A DNA stretch of 44,645 nt, taken from Phycisphaeraceae bacterium (GTDB lineage: Bacteria; Planctomycetota; Phycisphaerae; Phycisphaerales; Zrk34). The stretch spans positions 1 to 44,645 of the forward strand of contig JANQQT010000149.1 in NCBI GenBank assembly GCA_028284925.1, in the 5' to 3' direction. Below the pieces are notes generated by a model. That model did no database searches. It saw nothing but the letters and a program-made list of their open reading frames with translations, and was not told where the DNA came from. The number at the start of each line of letters is the position of its first letter. Position 1 is the stretch's first letter. Shown in pieces: positions 15,601 through 23,604 of this stretch. A program made the translations under genes and the position numbers.

Positions 15601-17979
15601 ATTCAATGTGCCGTATCGTGCAGTGAATGCTGCGAGATTCTTGGCAACGACAATGTATTCACCCGGATCCAGATCAACCGAAGAGAATGTGTAGTCGATG
15701 GCCTGAGCGATGGATACGCCTTCCAGGTTGATTGTCGTATCGCCTACGTTACGCAATTCCACGAACTCGAAATCATCGTTGTCAAACATTGGGTCGACCG
15801 CAAGTTCCGCAGCTGTCGGCGCTGGCGGGTTGTACATGATCTCCGTAACGCGCAGATCATTCTGAATTGGATCCAGTTCGGGGGTGCCTGGCGGGATTTC
15901 ACCTAGAACATAATTAACGCGGGCGGCTGCGAAATCTTTCATGTCGTTGAGAACGAATGTTGGTAACCAGTCGCCAAGAACTTCATCAATCAATGGATTC
16001 AACTGCTCAGCAGAGAAGACGGTCTCAGCCAGCTGTTTGAGGTGCGCATAGTAATAAGATCGGTAAGTTGGATTCTGCAACACACGATCCAGACGTCCGT
16101 GATTCTCAACTTCAAACAGGTTACGCGTTGGGCTGCCCGCCGTGTCGCCTTGATCCAGAATCGTATCCAGATCATGTACGACAAATCGGATACGCGGGTC
16201 ATTGGCTCCTGCATACATACTGTAATCGTCACCACGCCCGTTGATCAACCCGTTTTCTTCATTTACCAGGAGGGCATTGACTGCAAAGAAACGCAACCAT
16301 TGCTGTACATCAGCTGCAGCTTCCAGTGTTTCTACGAATACCTCATCCGGCGTCTCGCTTTCACTCAATGCCCGCGTCATGGCAATCAGATCTGACCAGT
16401 CGTCTTCCTCCACGTTGGTTTTCTTTGCATATGACCCGCGATAGCTACCGGGGCTTTCTCCACGATAACTTAAATCACCGTTAATGCCACGGTAAAAATT
16501 TCCGTCCGAATCAGCCGGGTAGTTCTTTTCCGCCCATTCGGTTGAGGGGATATCCAAATGGACATATGAGCCGAACTGGTTGTGCGTTTGGCGGGTTTCG
16601 TCTTCACTATTCATGCGCAGCATGACTCGCCTGCCGCCTTCGGAAGGCAAGCCTGCCTTCTGAAAGATCGTCATGCCCAGCAATTGGTTGTAGGGATATT
16701 GCGCGTTAAGGTTGATCCCATGCACACCTTCCCACGTGTCATCTGAAGGAAAATTGACACGGAAGTTTTTCGGGTTTCGGCCTCGACTTCCGCTACCGCG
16801 AATGCGCACGCCGACATTATGCCTGACTTTGTACTCGCCATCGATGTGGCTGACGAACGTCGATTGCATCTGGGCGTTGCTGTTGTTTGGAATACCCTTG
16901 AATCGATCCATCTCCTGTTCGGCCATGATGATGCGATAGAACGGAACGTCCGGATCGACGATTTCATTGTCTACCTGATAATGGGCGTTGGCATCGTGTT
17001 CCGTTCCAGCGTCGTTCGATGCTGCGGGCCAGCTTCTAACGAGGTTTCCGTCCGTGGCCTCAACGTAGTACTCTACGATTACACCATCCGACTGAATCGG
17101 TAGAATCGCGCCCCAAACGCCATCATTGGCGGCGCCGTCACCGTGCAGACCGTCATCAAACATCTGTACTTCCGTGAACGGTCCGGCATTACTGTCCGCC
17201 TTGCGAAAGAAAACGCTTGCCGAGACGTTATTGAGTATTTCGTCTTCGAATTCAGCGGTAACCGTTACCTGGTCTGTCGATGTTGGAACGGCTGGGAGGT
17301 GACTGACGTCGCGAATGATCGGAGCAATATCATTTGCGGCTACGGAGTTGGGTGCGCCCGGAGTTCCGCCATCCGGCCCACTTTCATCCCAATTCACACC
17401 GCGTTTGTTGGATAGCGCGGGATTGATCAATTCAAGCGACTTTCCCTCACCGTCATGACCTGCCTCCCAGGTCCACCCATCATAACCGGAAAAAATGTTT
17501 GCCTGGGGTCTGCGATCTGCCCAGTCACCTTCATCGGCATAAGTCACCTCGTCAATCTGATCACCTTCCGCGTTCTCCAGCTTGATACGCTCAGAGTCGT
17601 TGGCCAGTTTTCCGGTCCAGCCTCCAACGATATGGTCTACTTGGCCGTATCGAGCCACAAAAGCGGCTTCATCCGCCGCCACCACGAGGAATTCGCCCGG
17701 CTGAATGGTCACGGGCGGGAACGTAAAATTGACGCCTTTGGTAAATGCCCAGCCGTTGAGGTCCGCCGCCTCGTCTCCAAAGTTCGCCAACTCAATGTAT
17801 TCATGAGCAGGATCGCTTGAACTTGGATGGTACATAATTTCATTGATTACCACGTCCGCGGCCAACAGGAGTCGCGGCTCCAAGGGTTTTAGCAACAGAG
17901 GAGCGCAGGCGTTCTTCCTTGCACGCCGCATTCGACTATAACGACGCTTCTTGGACGTGGCTTCTTTCCAGCGTTTCAA
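12700..17979 (-). CDS. Giant LEPR-XLL extracellular protein: four lamin-tail domains, CotH kinase-like, FN3, DNRLRE, cohesin-like and dockerin modules
   Basis: 1759 residues. The TTG start at 17979 is supported by GAGGAGA about 6 bases upstream. A highly basic N-terminus leads to KPLEPRLLLAADVV, the LEPR-XLL motif of planctomycetal surface proteins. Modules in order: lamin-tail domain about 42-165; CotH-like spore-coat kinase region about 338-696 (FYRIIMAEQEMDRF, RIRGSGSRGRNPKNF, RFVVHDLDTIL); further lamin-tail domains from about 703, 875 and 1021; fibronectin III about 1196-1283; DNRLRE-type beta domain about 1287-1480; cohesin-like domain about 1483-1650; dockerin-like EF pair about 1663-1727. 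CotH-like proteins phosphorylate secreted proteins, but activity here is untested. Probably a cell-surface adhesin or scaffold. It has its own promoter near 18118-18147. Confidence 0.85.
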   Translation of the reverse strand: MKRWKEATSKKRRYSRMRRARKNACAPLLLKPLEPRLLLAADVVINEIMYHPSSSDPAHEYIELANFGDEAADLNGWAFTKGVNFTFPPVTIQPGEFLVVAADEAAFVARYGQVDHIVGGWTGKLANDSERIKLENAEGDQIDEVTYADEGDWADRRPQANIFSGYDGWTWEAGHDGEGKSLELINPALSNKRGVNWDESGPDGGTPGAPNSVAANDIAPIIRDVSHLPAVPTSTDQVTVTAEFEDEILNNVSASVFFRKADSNAGPFTEVQMFDDGLHGDGAANDGVWGAILPIQSDGVIVEYYVEATDGNLVRSWPAASNDAGTEHDANAHYQVDNEIVDPDVPFYRIIMAEQEMDRFKGIPNNSNAQMQSTFVSHIDGEYKVRHNVGVRIRGSGSRGRNPKNFRVNFPSDDTWEGVHGINLNAQYPYNQLLGMTIFQKAGLPSEGGRRVMLRMNSEDETRQTHNQFGSYVHLDIPSTEWAEKNYPADSDGNFYRGINGDLSYRGESPGSYRGSYAKKTNVEEDDWSDLIAMTRALSESETPDEVFVETLEAAADVQQWLRFFAVNALLVNEENGLINGRGDDYSMYAGANDPRIRFVVHDLDTILDQGDTAGSPTRNLFEVENHGRLDRVLQNPTYRSYYYAHLKQLAETVFSAEQLNPLIDEVLGDWLPTFVLNDMKDFAAARVNYVLGEIPPGTPELDPIQNDLRVTEIMYNPPAPTAAELAVDPMFDNDDFEFVELRNVGDTTINLEGVSIAQAIDYTFSSVDLDPGEYIVVAKNLAAFTARYGTLNNVTGPFTSSLSNGGEQIILSSAITGPFQNFEYNDGAGWPDRADGNGASLAVNNTENDYNDPANWNSSTEYGGSPGRAGLPKRSDVVVTEVLTHTDLPDVDAIELFNASRDPIDISHWYVSDDADNLFKYQIPAGTVLPSFGYLVLDENDFNVGGPNNPTPFALNSAEGDDVWLLEGDISGPKRFIDHIEFGAAANGVTFGRYTNSAGYLDITATSVSTLGSVNAPPALGDVVVNEIMYNPTPGHEEFVELVNRSESSVNLFDPANPANTWQFTNGIDFTFPQGVSLAPNELALVVPIDPAAYRTAHNIPVNIQIFGPYSGSLDNGGELLELSRPDTPELDDFVPMIAVERIRYNDKAPWSVEADGLGPSLSRTDLNAWSNEPDNWDAGIDGGTPGRANVLSDPSPPSTPEDLIGSMQGENLLLNWSPATDDETGIGFYRLYRNGQVVDTVQTTSWTDTQFSIIQGFSYEVSAVNGAGLEGQRSEPFAIPILQASFQTGVNPDGAYDGTSDAWIAEGVENDNFGSVQTIEVDGSDDDTGGSNQMSLIKWDISHIPVGSTILSASITLDYLNTSNGQEYELYRILRDWNENEVTWNQASNGNAWDAGGLTGAGDRDTEVLATISSSNFGAITHSLNSQGLDVIQSFVNDPSSNFGFLIADGQNTNGFSAHSSESNTVGAHPRLNLTYVEPLPVTETDVQIALTPRILPTNIEESATIPTSDINPVTGAGGEEFWQREGQSYWVEVWMKAEATNDSLEFATVRLDFDPATARVDAIDHSNILGGDDHSEINLIEGWIKFGGEANQGANAGNDSYALLGRVLFTGIAPIDPANTTFGPYSMNLSVNTLDTTVTTYNNGSVEADPISEPNVDIRAVLYDFDNNDVVNFADFGYFLAAKGKNTGGSEPPFITWADFNNDSVVDDNDQLLILSAFGKSIDDLSILFDANARSEGVSGGGGAINLMEVADGVVI

Positions 17980-18117
17980 CGGATTTCTCCTCAGATTCCG
18001 ACTCTTCTTCTACTGTCTAATGGATGGTTTTCTCCCAAAACTGCATCATCCACACGTGTCGATCGAATTTCGACATGCCACATAGGCGGGGATTTGGCCT
18101 CTTCAACTTGCTTACGC

Positions 18118-18147
18118 ATTATACTTGCAATTGGCGCAAAATTGCAA
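18118..18147 (-). promoter_or_regulatory. Candidate promoter of the giant LEPR-XLL gene
   Basis: On the minus strand, TTGCAA (18142-18147) and a perfect TATAAT (18118-18123) are separated by 18 bases. The start would be near 18111, leaving about 130 bases of leader to the TTG at 17979. The rest of the gap 17980-18306 shows no gene. Confidence 0.5.
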
Positions 18148-18306
18148 CCAAGTTACGCGTACGTGCGACTTTCGTCAGCTTTTAGTGTGATTTTTCGCTT
18201 TCGTTGGATTTTTTATCGGTCCGGAGATTCAACGTCGAACACGATTTCTTGTTTGGTGTCCCCTTGATATTCTTACGTTTGCCTGCAAAGCCTGTCTGTA
18301 GAAACC

Positions 18307-19245
18307 CTATTTCATCGGAGGGTTCTTTTCCGGATTGCCGTTGGTGGTCAGCACCTGTATCTCATGAGCTCTGTGCTTACCCGAATACGACCACACGATT
18401 CTCTTGTCACGCGTAATTTCGAAAATCTTGATACCCTTTCGGGCGGCATAACTGGCAATCACTGTATTGCCGTTCGCCAGCCGCTGTGCCCCGCAAGGGT
18501 CCACAAACGGTTTGCCCGGCAGGTCATCGTTGGTGACTTTCCACACGACCTTCCCGGTCTTGTCCATTTCAACGATCTTGTTCCCATTGGTTAACGATAC
18601 CAGTGTGTTTCCGTTTGCCAGACGAATGGCGGTAAATGGCCAATTCCTCGCTTTTCTACCACCTAGTTCCTTCAGGTCTGTCTTGAACTCCTTGACCACC
18701 TTGCCTTCGGGCGTGTACTCCTTCACTTTGAACGCCAGGAGATGGGGCACGAGGTAATTCCCGTTGGCCAGCTTTCTAGCCATTCGGGTTTGCATGTGCC
18801 CATTGTTGGTTTCCGGTTTCAAAGGACAATCGACAACAATCTTCCCTTTCGGACTTACTTCCAGAAGGCGTGGTTTCTTGCCTAATTCGGTGATTAACGT
18901 ATTGCCGTTTTTCAGACGCTGGGCTGTACCGATTTCCCGATTCTCTTTCGACTTGCTATACTGAAAGACAACTTTCTTCTCTCGCGTGAACTCCTTCACG
19001 ACGTTTCCCCATGCAATCAGAATGTTCCCATTGGGCAATACGAAGCCGTCGCGTGCCCCACCTCTTCCGGAATTCCAAACTTCCTTGCCGTCCTCGTCAA
19101 GGATTCCGGTAAAGGTTGGACCGGCAATAAAGATTGAATGCTTGATACTCTTCCCCGATTCCGCAGCAGGCACTGGACCGGAAGCCAGAAATACGGAGAG
19201 GCCAACGGTGGCGACAGCCAGCATCGATCGAATCACACCTGACAT
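18307..19245 (-). CDS. Secreted beta-propeller protein (PQQ-like/arylsulfotransferase-like repeats)
   Basis: About 312 residues from the ATG at 19245, which has AAAGGTG about 8 bases upstream; a GTG at 19254 is the longer alternative. The signal peptide (SMLAVATVGLSVFLASGPVPA) ends near an AAES site. The mature protein repeats a blade-like unit of about 45-50 residues built on RLxNGNTLI (for example RLKNGNTLITE, KLANGNYLV, RLANGNTLVS, RLANGNTVIAS) together with GKVV.E or GKVVWK. This matches periplasmic beta-propellers of the arylsulfotransferase/PQQ-like type, but the catalytic His set of true arylsulfotransferases is not evident, so it is more likely a binding protein. No PEP-CTERM tail. 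Confidence 0.72.
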   Translation of the reverse strand: MSGVIRSMLAVATVGLSVFLASGPVPAAESGKSIKHSIFIAGPTFTGILDEDGKEVWNSGRGGARDGFVLPNGNILIAWGNVVKEFTREKKVVFQYSKSKENREIGTAQRLKNGNTLITELGKKPRLLEVSPKGKIVVDCPLKPETNNGHMQTRMARKLANGNYLVPHLLAFKVKEYTPEGKVVKEFKTDLKELGGRKARNWPFTAIRLANGNTLVSLTNGNKIVEMDKTGKVVWKVTNDDLPGKPFVDPCGAQRLANGNTVIASYAARKGIKIFEITRDKRIVWSYSGKHRAHEIQVLTTNGNPEKNPPMK

Positions 19246-19369
19246 AAGAAACACCTTTCATTAATAGGAAGGGGATTGGAGATATGGATATGCGATAGAT
19301 GAGACTATACCTCAAATCTGAATGGACGACATCGGAAAAATCGTAACGCGAATAGTTGTGTGCTTTCAT

Positions 19370-22300
19370 TCACGCCAGCTTGCTGGAAACCTTCTCTAAT
19401 TCGGCCTCCGCCTCGGACAATTGATCTCGCGTCTGTTGAACCAGATGGGCGGGGGCCTTGTCCGTATAGCCCCTGTTGGCCAATCGTCCTGCCAGTGCCT
19501 TGATGGATTTCTTCAATTCACTCTGACGTTTGGCCAGCAATTCCCTTTCCGCCTCCTCATCCACGAGGCCGGTGATATAAATCTCGATCGCTCCGCATGT
19601 GGTGGAAGTCGCGTTGTCCGGTTCCTCAATATCGCTTCCGATGGCAGTCAGATTCGCGTTTGCAAGCGTAGCCAGCAAGTCCGCATTTGATTCGATCGTG
19701 GTCGTATCATCACCCGTCGCGCGAATCATCACATCCACCACATCCCTCGGTGGCACGTTGTATTTGCTGCGAATGTTACGCACGGTCACGATCAACTCAC
19801 GCATCAATTCAAACCGCCCCTCGATCACCTCATCCACCAATCCGTGATCAACGTCGGGCCAGCTTGCATCAATACACAAACCTGATTCGTCCACCCTCAC
19901 ACCATCAATCGATCGGTGCGCAATCACTTCATTGAGTCTGCCAAACAGTTTTTCAGTCACAAACGGCGTGACTGGTTGCAAGAGCCGAAGTACGCAATCC
20001 AGACAGGCGGCAATCGTCGCACGGGCTGTATGGCCGGCGGAGTCGTCCTCACGCACCACAGGTTTTATTGCCTCAAGATACCAGTCGCACAGATCCCGCC
20101 AGAAGAAATCGTAGACGCATTCCACGTAGCGATTGAACTGGTAACCTGATATCGCATCGTTCACGGTTGCCACTGTTTTGGCGAGTCGCGAGAGTATCCA
20201 TCGGTCCGCCAGTGACCGATCTTGCTCTGTTCGCCCCTTCTCGCCTGCGGTCTGGGATTCAAGGTTTGATATTGTAAACCGCATGGCGTTCCATAGTTTG
20301 TTGCAAAAGTTTCTTCCAGAATCGAATTTGCTACTGCTGTTTCTTGCCAGCGGCATCTTGTCGGTTGGAGCCGCCTCGCCTGAAGCCACGCCGTAGCTTG
20401 TGACCATCTTCTTTGTAGGATCTTTCGGGCTGGATTGCACCGGCGCCATGACGCGATAACCGGCCTTGTTCGTCACCATCTTCGGCTCAAACGGTTCATC
20501 CGTATGCGGACACGTCACATTGACCGGCAATCGCACATCCTGTGTATTCGTCGACATCCCCGCCAGCGTGAACCGCATCGCATCCGCCCCATGCGAATGA
20601 ATAATGTCCAGCGGGTCCACACCGTTCCCCAGAGACTTGCTCATCTTCTGGCCTTCACCATCCTGAATCATCGCATGGATAAAAACATGCTTGAAGGGCA
20701 AGCACCCCCGGAAGTAGAGGTTGAACATGGTCATGCGGGAAACCCAGAGTGTGATGATTTCACGGGCAGTGCAAAGTGTTGATGAGGGGTTCCACGCTTC
20801 AAGAAGCGCATTACCCTCCGGAATGTCGTTCGGAAACGCCGACGGATCTGGCCATCCCATGGTCGAAATCGGCCAGAGGGCGGAAGAGAACCAGGTGTCG
20901 AGCACATCGGCATCCTGAACGAAACCATTGGCTTCAAGAAACTCAATCACCTCCTCGTCATCGGCTTGGTGGACACATGCAAAGTAACTTGGATCACCTG
21001 TCAAGTTCTCAACATCCAAGTCACTTTCAATTCTTCGACCGGCACCCTGGAAACATAACCTGTCTTGAGCGTCAAATGCTAAGAGAGTCTTTAGAAACGT
21101 GCGTTCTTCGCCGGGCCTATAAGTTTGTGCTGGGAGTCCAACGCGACTCCAAACTGGAATCCGATGCCCCCACCACAATTGCCGCGATATACACCAATCC
21201 CGAATGTTCTCATGCCATGTCTGAAAAGTCCTGGCATAACGCGAGGGAAAAAATGTCAACCCGCCATCGCCATTCGTAAATGACTCACCTTCTCGCCATA
21301 CCGGTCCCTCCGAATCCTCCCGCTGACCCTTCGTAATCGCATCCAGAGCTGCTCCTGCCAACCGATCATCCGTCACCTTCACATACCACTGATCACTCAG
21401 ATAAGGTTCCACCGCCACATGTGAGCGATAACTATGCCCGACTGCATGGGTGTAATCCCGTACGTCCGCCAGCAACCCCTTCTCCTTAAACCACGCGACG
21501 ATCGCCTCCCTCACCTCATACCGATCCTTTCCGATTAACTCGTCCAAAAACGTGTCCGCATTTGCCCGGTCAATCTCCTCCCACCCATGCTCCACACTGA
21601 TCGATCCGTCCGGAGCCATGACATTGATAATCCCCAGATCATGCCGCTGCCCAATCTCCCAGTCGTTCGGATCATGCGCCGGCGTCACCTTCAAAAAACC
21701 TGAAGCAAATCGCGCCTTGGTATCGTCCGACTCAGCATTGGGCACAACCACATAGTCATCCCCGATTACGGGGATAATCCGGTTAATAATGGGCAGACGC
21801 ACACTCTTACCGATGAACTTCGCGCGCTCTTCATCCTTCGGATTCACCGCTACCGCAGTATCACCCAGCATCGTTTCCGGCCGCGTCGTTGCGACCGTGC
21901 AGAATTCGCCTGTATCGTTTCCCGACTCATCCACCACGGGATATTTCATATACCAGAAGTGGCCCGCCACATCCTCCATCTCCACTTCATCATCGGCCAA
22001 AGCGGTCTGCGTTACCGGATCCCAGTTGACCAACCTCTTTCCACGATAAATCAGCCCATCCTTAAACAGCCTGAAGAACGCTTCCCGCACGGCAGCCACA
22101 CATACAGGGTCCATGGTGAATCGCTGCCGATCAAAGTCACACGAACACCCCATCTCCACCAGTTGCTTTGTGATATGTGCTTCGTATTCGTCCTTCCATG
22201 CCTGGATCCGCGCAACGAATTCATCGCGCTCAAAATCCGTCCGCTTCTTCCCTTCCTCCGCCTGGACGCGTTTCTCGACGACGGTCTGCGTCGCAATGCC

Positions 22301-22558
22301 CGCATGGTCCGTCCCTGGCATCCACTCCGTATTAAATCCGCGCATCCGATGGTGCCGCACAAGAATATCCTGCAACGTATTGTTCAACGCATGCCCCAGA
22401 TGCAATGCCGCAGTCACATTCGGCGGCGGAATGACGATCACATACGGATCCTTCAATTGGTCCGGAACGGCGTGAAAAGATCCATGTTCCTCCCACAACT
22501 CGGCGATCTCATCTTGTACATCATGCGGGGCGTAAGCTTTATCCAGCGTTTGGCTCAT
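19370..22558 (-). CDS. valS: Valyl-tRNA synthetase
   Basis: 1062 residues, class I synthetase that charges tRNA-Val with valine. The HIGH-type motif reads HLGH at 53-56, preceded by PPPNVTAAL typical of ValS. KMSKS lies near 636-640. The editing (CP1) domain holds VATTRPETMLGDTAVAVNP. The anticodon-binding helical domain follows, and a C-terminal coiled coil (about 1000-1062, EAERELLAKRQSELKKS) is typical of bacterial ValS. An insertion of about 65 residues after NTQDVRLPV (about 680-745) is unusual, with a single CPH remnant where planctomycetal relatives, as I recall, have a zinc-ribbon-like segment. The gene appears monocistronic, with the beta-propeller gene downstream on the same strand. 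Confidence 0.97.
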   Translation of the reverse strand: MSQTLDKAYAPHDVQDEIAELWEEHGSFHAVPDQLKDPYVIVIPPPNVTAALHLGHALNNTLQDILVRHHRMRGFNTEWMPGTDHAGIATQTVVEKRVQAEEGKKRTDFERDEFVARIQAWKDEYEAHITKQLVEMGCSCDFDRQRFTMDPVCVAAVREAFFRLFKDGLIYRGKRLVNWDPVTQTALADDEVEMEDVAGHFWYMKYPVVDESGNDTGEFCTVATTRPETMLGDTAVAVNPKDEERAKFIGKSVRLPIINRIIPVIGDDYVVVPNAESDDTKARFASGFLKVTPAHDPNDWEIGQRHDLGIINVMAPDGSISVEHGWEEIDRANADTFLDELIGKDRYEVREAIVAWFKEKGLLADVRDYTHAVGHSYRSHVAVEPYLSDQWYVKVTDDRLAGAALDAITKGQREDSEGPVWREGESFTNGDGGLTFFPSRYARTFQTWHENIRDWCISRQLWWGHRIPVWSRVGLPAQTYRPGEERTFLKTLLAFDAQDRLCFQGAGRRIESDLDVENLTGDPSYFACVHQADDEEVIEFLEANGFVQDADVLDTWFSSALWPISTMGWPDPSAFPNDIPEGNALLEAWNPSSTLCTAREIITLWVSRMTMFNLYFRGCLPFKHVFIHAMIQDGEGQKMSKSLGNGVDPLDIIHSHGADAMRFTLAGMSTNTQDVRLPVNVTCPHTDEPFEPKMVTNKAGYRVMAPVQSSPKDPTKKMVTSYGVASGEAAPTDKMPLARNSSSKFDSGRNFCNKLWNAMRFTISNLESQTAGEKGRTEQDRSLADRWILSRLAKTVATVNDAISGYQFNRYVECVYDFFWRDLCDWYLEAIKPVVREDDSAGHTARATIAACLDCVLRLLQPVTPFVTEKLFGRLNEVIAHRSIDGVRVDESGLCIDASWPDVDHGLVDEVIEGRFELMRELIVTVRNIRSKYNVPPRDVVDVMIRATGDDTTTIESNADLLATLANANLTAIGSDIEEPDNATSTTCGAIEIYITGLVDEEAERELLAKRQSELKKSIKALAGRLANRGYTDKAPAHLVQQTRDQLSEAEAELEKVSSKLA

Positions 22559-22764
22559 ATCGGGCTACTTCATCTCTAAAGAGTTCCCGTTCGGGCTGGA
22601 AACTCCAGGTGCATGGGACGTGAGTAAGTCGGCATTTTACCTCTCTCGAACCGATCGGGCGAAACACCGTTTACGGATTGAATCCGCCTGCGAATCCGTT
22701 AACCTACCCTCGGAAGCAAACTGTTATTCACCCCGTAAATTACGGGCGAACAAGGCGATACATA

Positions 22765-23571
22765 ATGCGAATCATCCGATTTCACGATTCAAATGGAAAC
22801 ATCCACTACGGCACGAACTACAAAGACGGTTCCGCCACCATCCTCACCGGCGACCTTTTCACCGGCTTAACACCAACCAACGATCGTCAAGCGGTCCAGA
22901 CTCTCCTCGCCCCCATCCCGACACCGCCCGCCATCCTCTGCATCGGTCTCAATTATCGTCAACACGCGGAGGAGACGGGTGCTGACATTCCGGAGCGGCC
23001 TGTACTTTTTATGAAGAATCCTGCCGCCCTTCACGCTTCCGGATCTCCAATCGTCCTTCCCCCATGTTGCACCGATCCCCACCAGGTTGATTTTGAAGTC
23101 GAGCTCGCCGTCGTCATTGGCGATGCCGCCAAGAATGTCGCTGAATCAGATGCCCTCAACTACGTCCTCGGCTACTCCGTGGCGAACGATGTGTCTGCCC
23201 GCTGGTGGCAGAAGAAAGGTTCCGGCGGCCAGTGGAACAAAGGGAAGAGTTTTGACACGTTCTGTCCCGTCGGTCCGGAACTCGTCACTGCGGACGAAGT
23301 TCCTAATCCCCAAGCGCTCCAACTCTCCACCGTACTCAACCGCCGGGAAATGCAAAACTCCAACACGGCCGACATGATCTTTTCTGTGGCCAAACTTATC
23401 GAGTTCCTCTCTATGGGTATGACGCTCCTGCCCGGTACGCTTCTGCTTACGGGCACACCCAGCGGTGTCGGCGTTGCCCGTGATCCCCAGGTCTTTATCA
23501 AAGAGGGTGACCAAATCGAGATGGCCATTAGCCAGATTGGCACGCTTAGCAATTCCGTGATCCATCAGTAA
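22765..23571 (+). CDS. Fumarylacetoacetate hydrolase (FAH) family protein
   Basis: 268 residues from the ATG at 22765 (MRIIRFHDSNG), chosen over an upstream in-frame ATG because the family begins this way; the binding site is weak. The FAH fold is clear: ILCIGLNYRQHAEE, PVLFMKNPAALHASG, acidic metal-binding pair in FEVELAVVIG, GYSVANDVSARWWQ and GTPSGVGVARDPQVFIKEGD. The family cleaves C-C bonds or decarboxylates and hydrates beta-keto acids using Mg or Mn, as in fumarylpyruvate hydrolase or ureidoglycolate lyase. The exact substrate cannot be told from sequence. It converges with the 5-oxoprolinase gene with 33 bases between stops. Confidence 0.88.
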   Translation: MRIIRFHDSNGNIHYGTNYKDGSATILTGDLFTGLTPTNDRQAVQTLLAPIPTPPAILCIGLNYRQHAEETGADIPERPVLFMKNPAALHASGSPIVLPPCCTDPHQVDFEVELAVVIGDAAKNVAESDALNYVLGYSVANDVSARWWQKKGSGGQWNKGKSFDTFCPVGPELVTADEVPNPQALQLSTVLNRREMQNSNTADMIFSVAKLIEFLSMGMTLLPGTLLLTGTPSGVGVARDPQVFIKEGDQIEMAISQIGTLSNSVIHQ

Positions 23572-23604
23572 CGAAGTATTACCTTAGACATAACCGGAAT
23601 ACCT

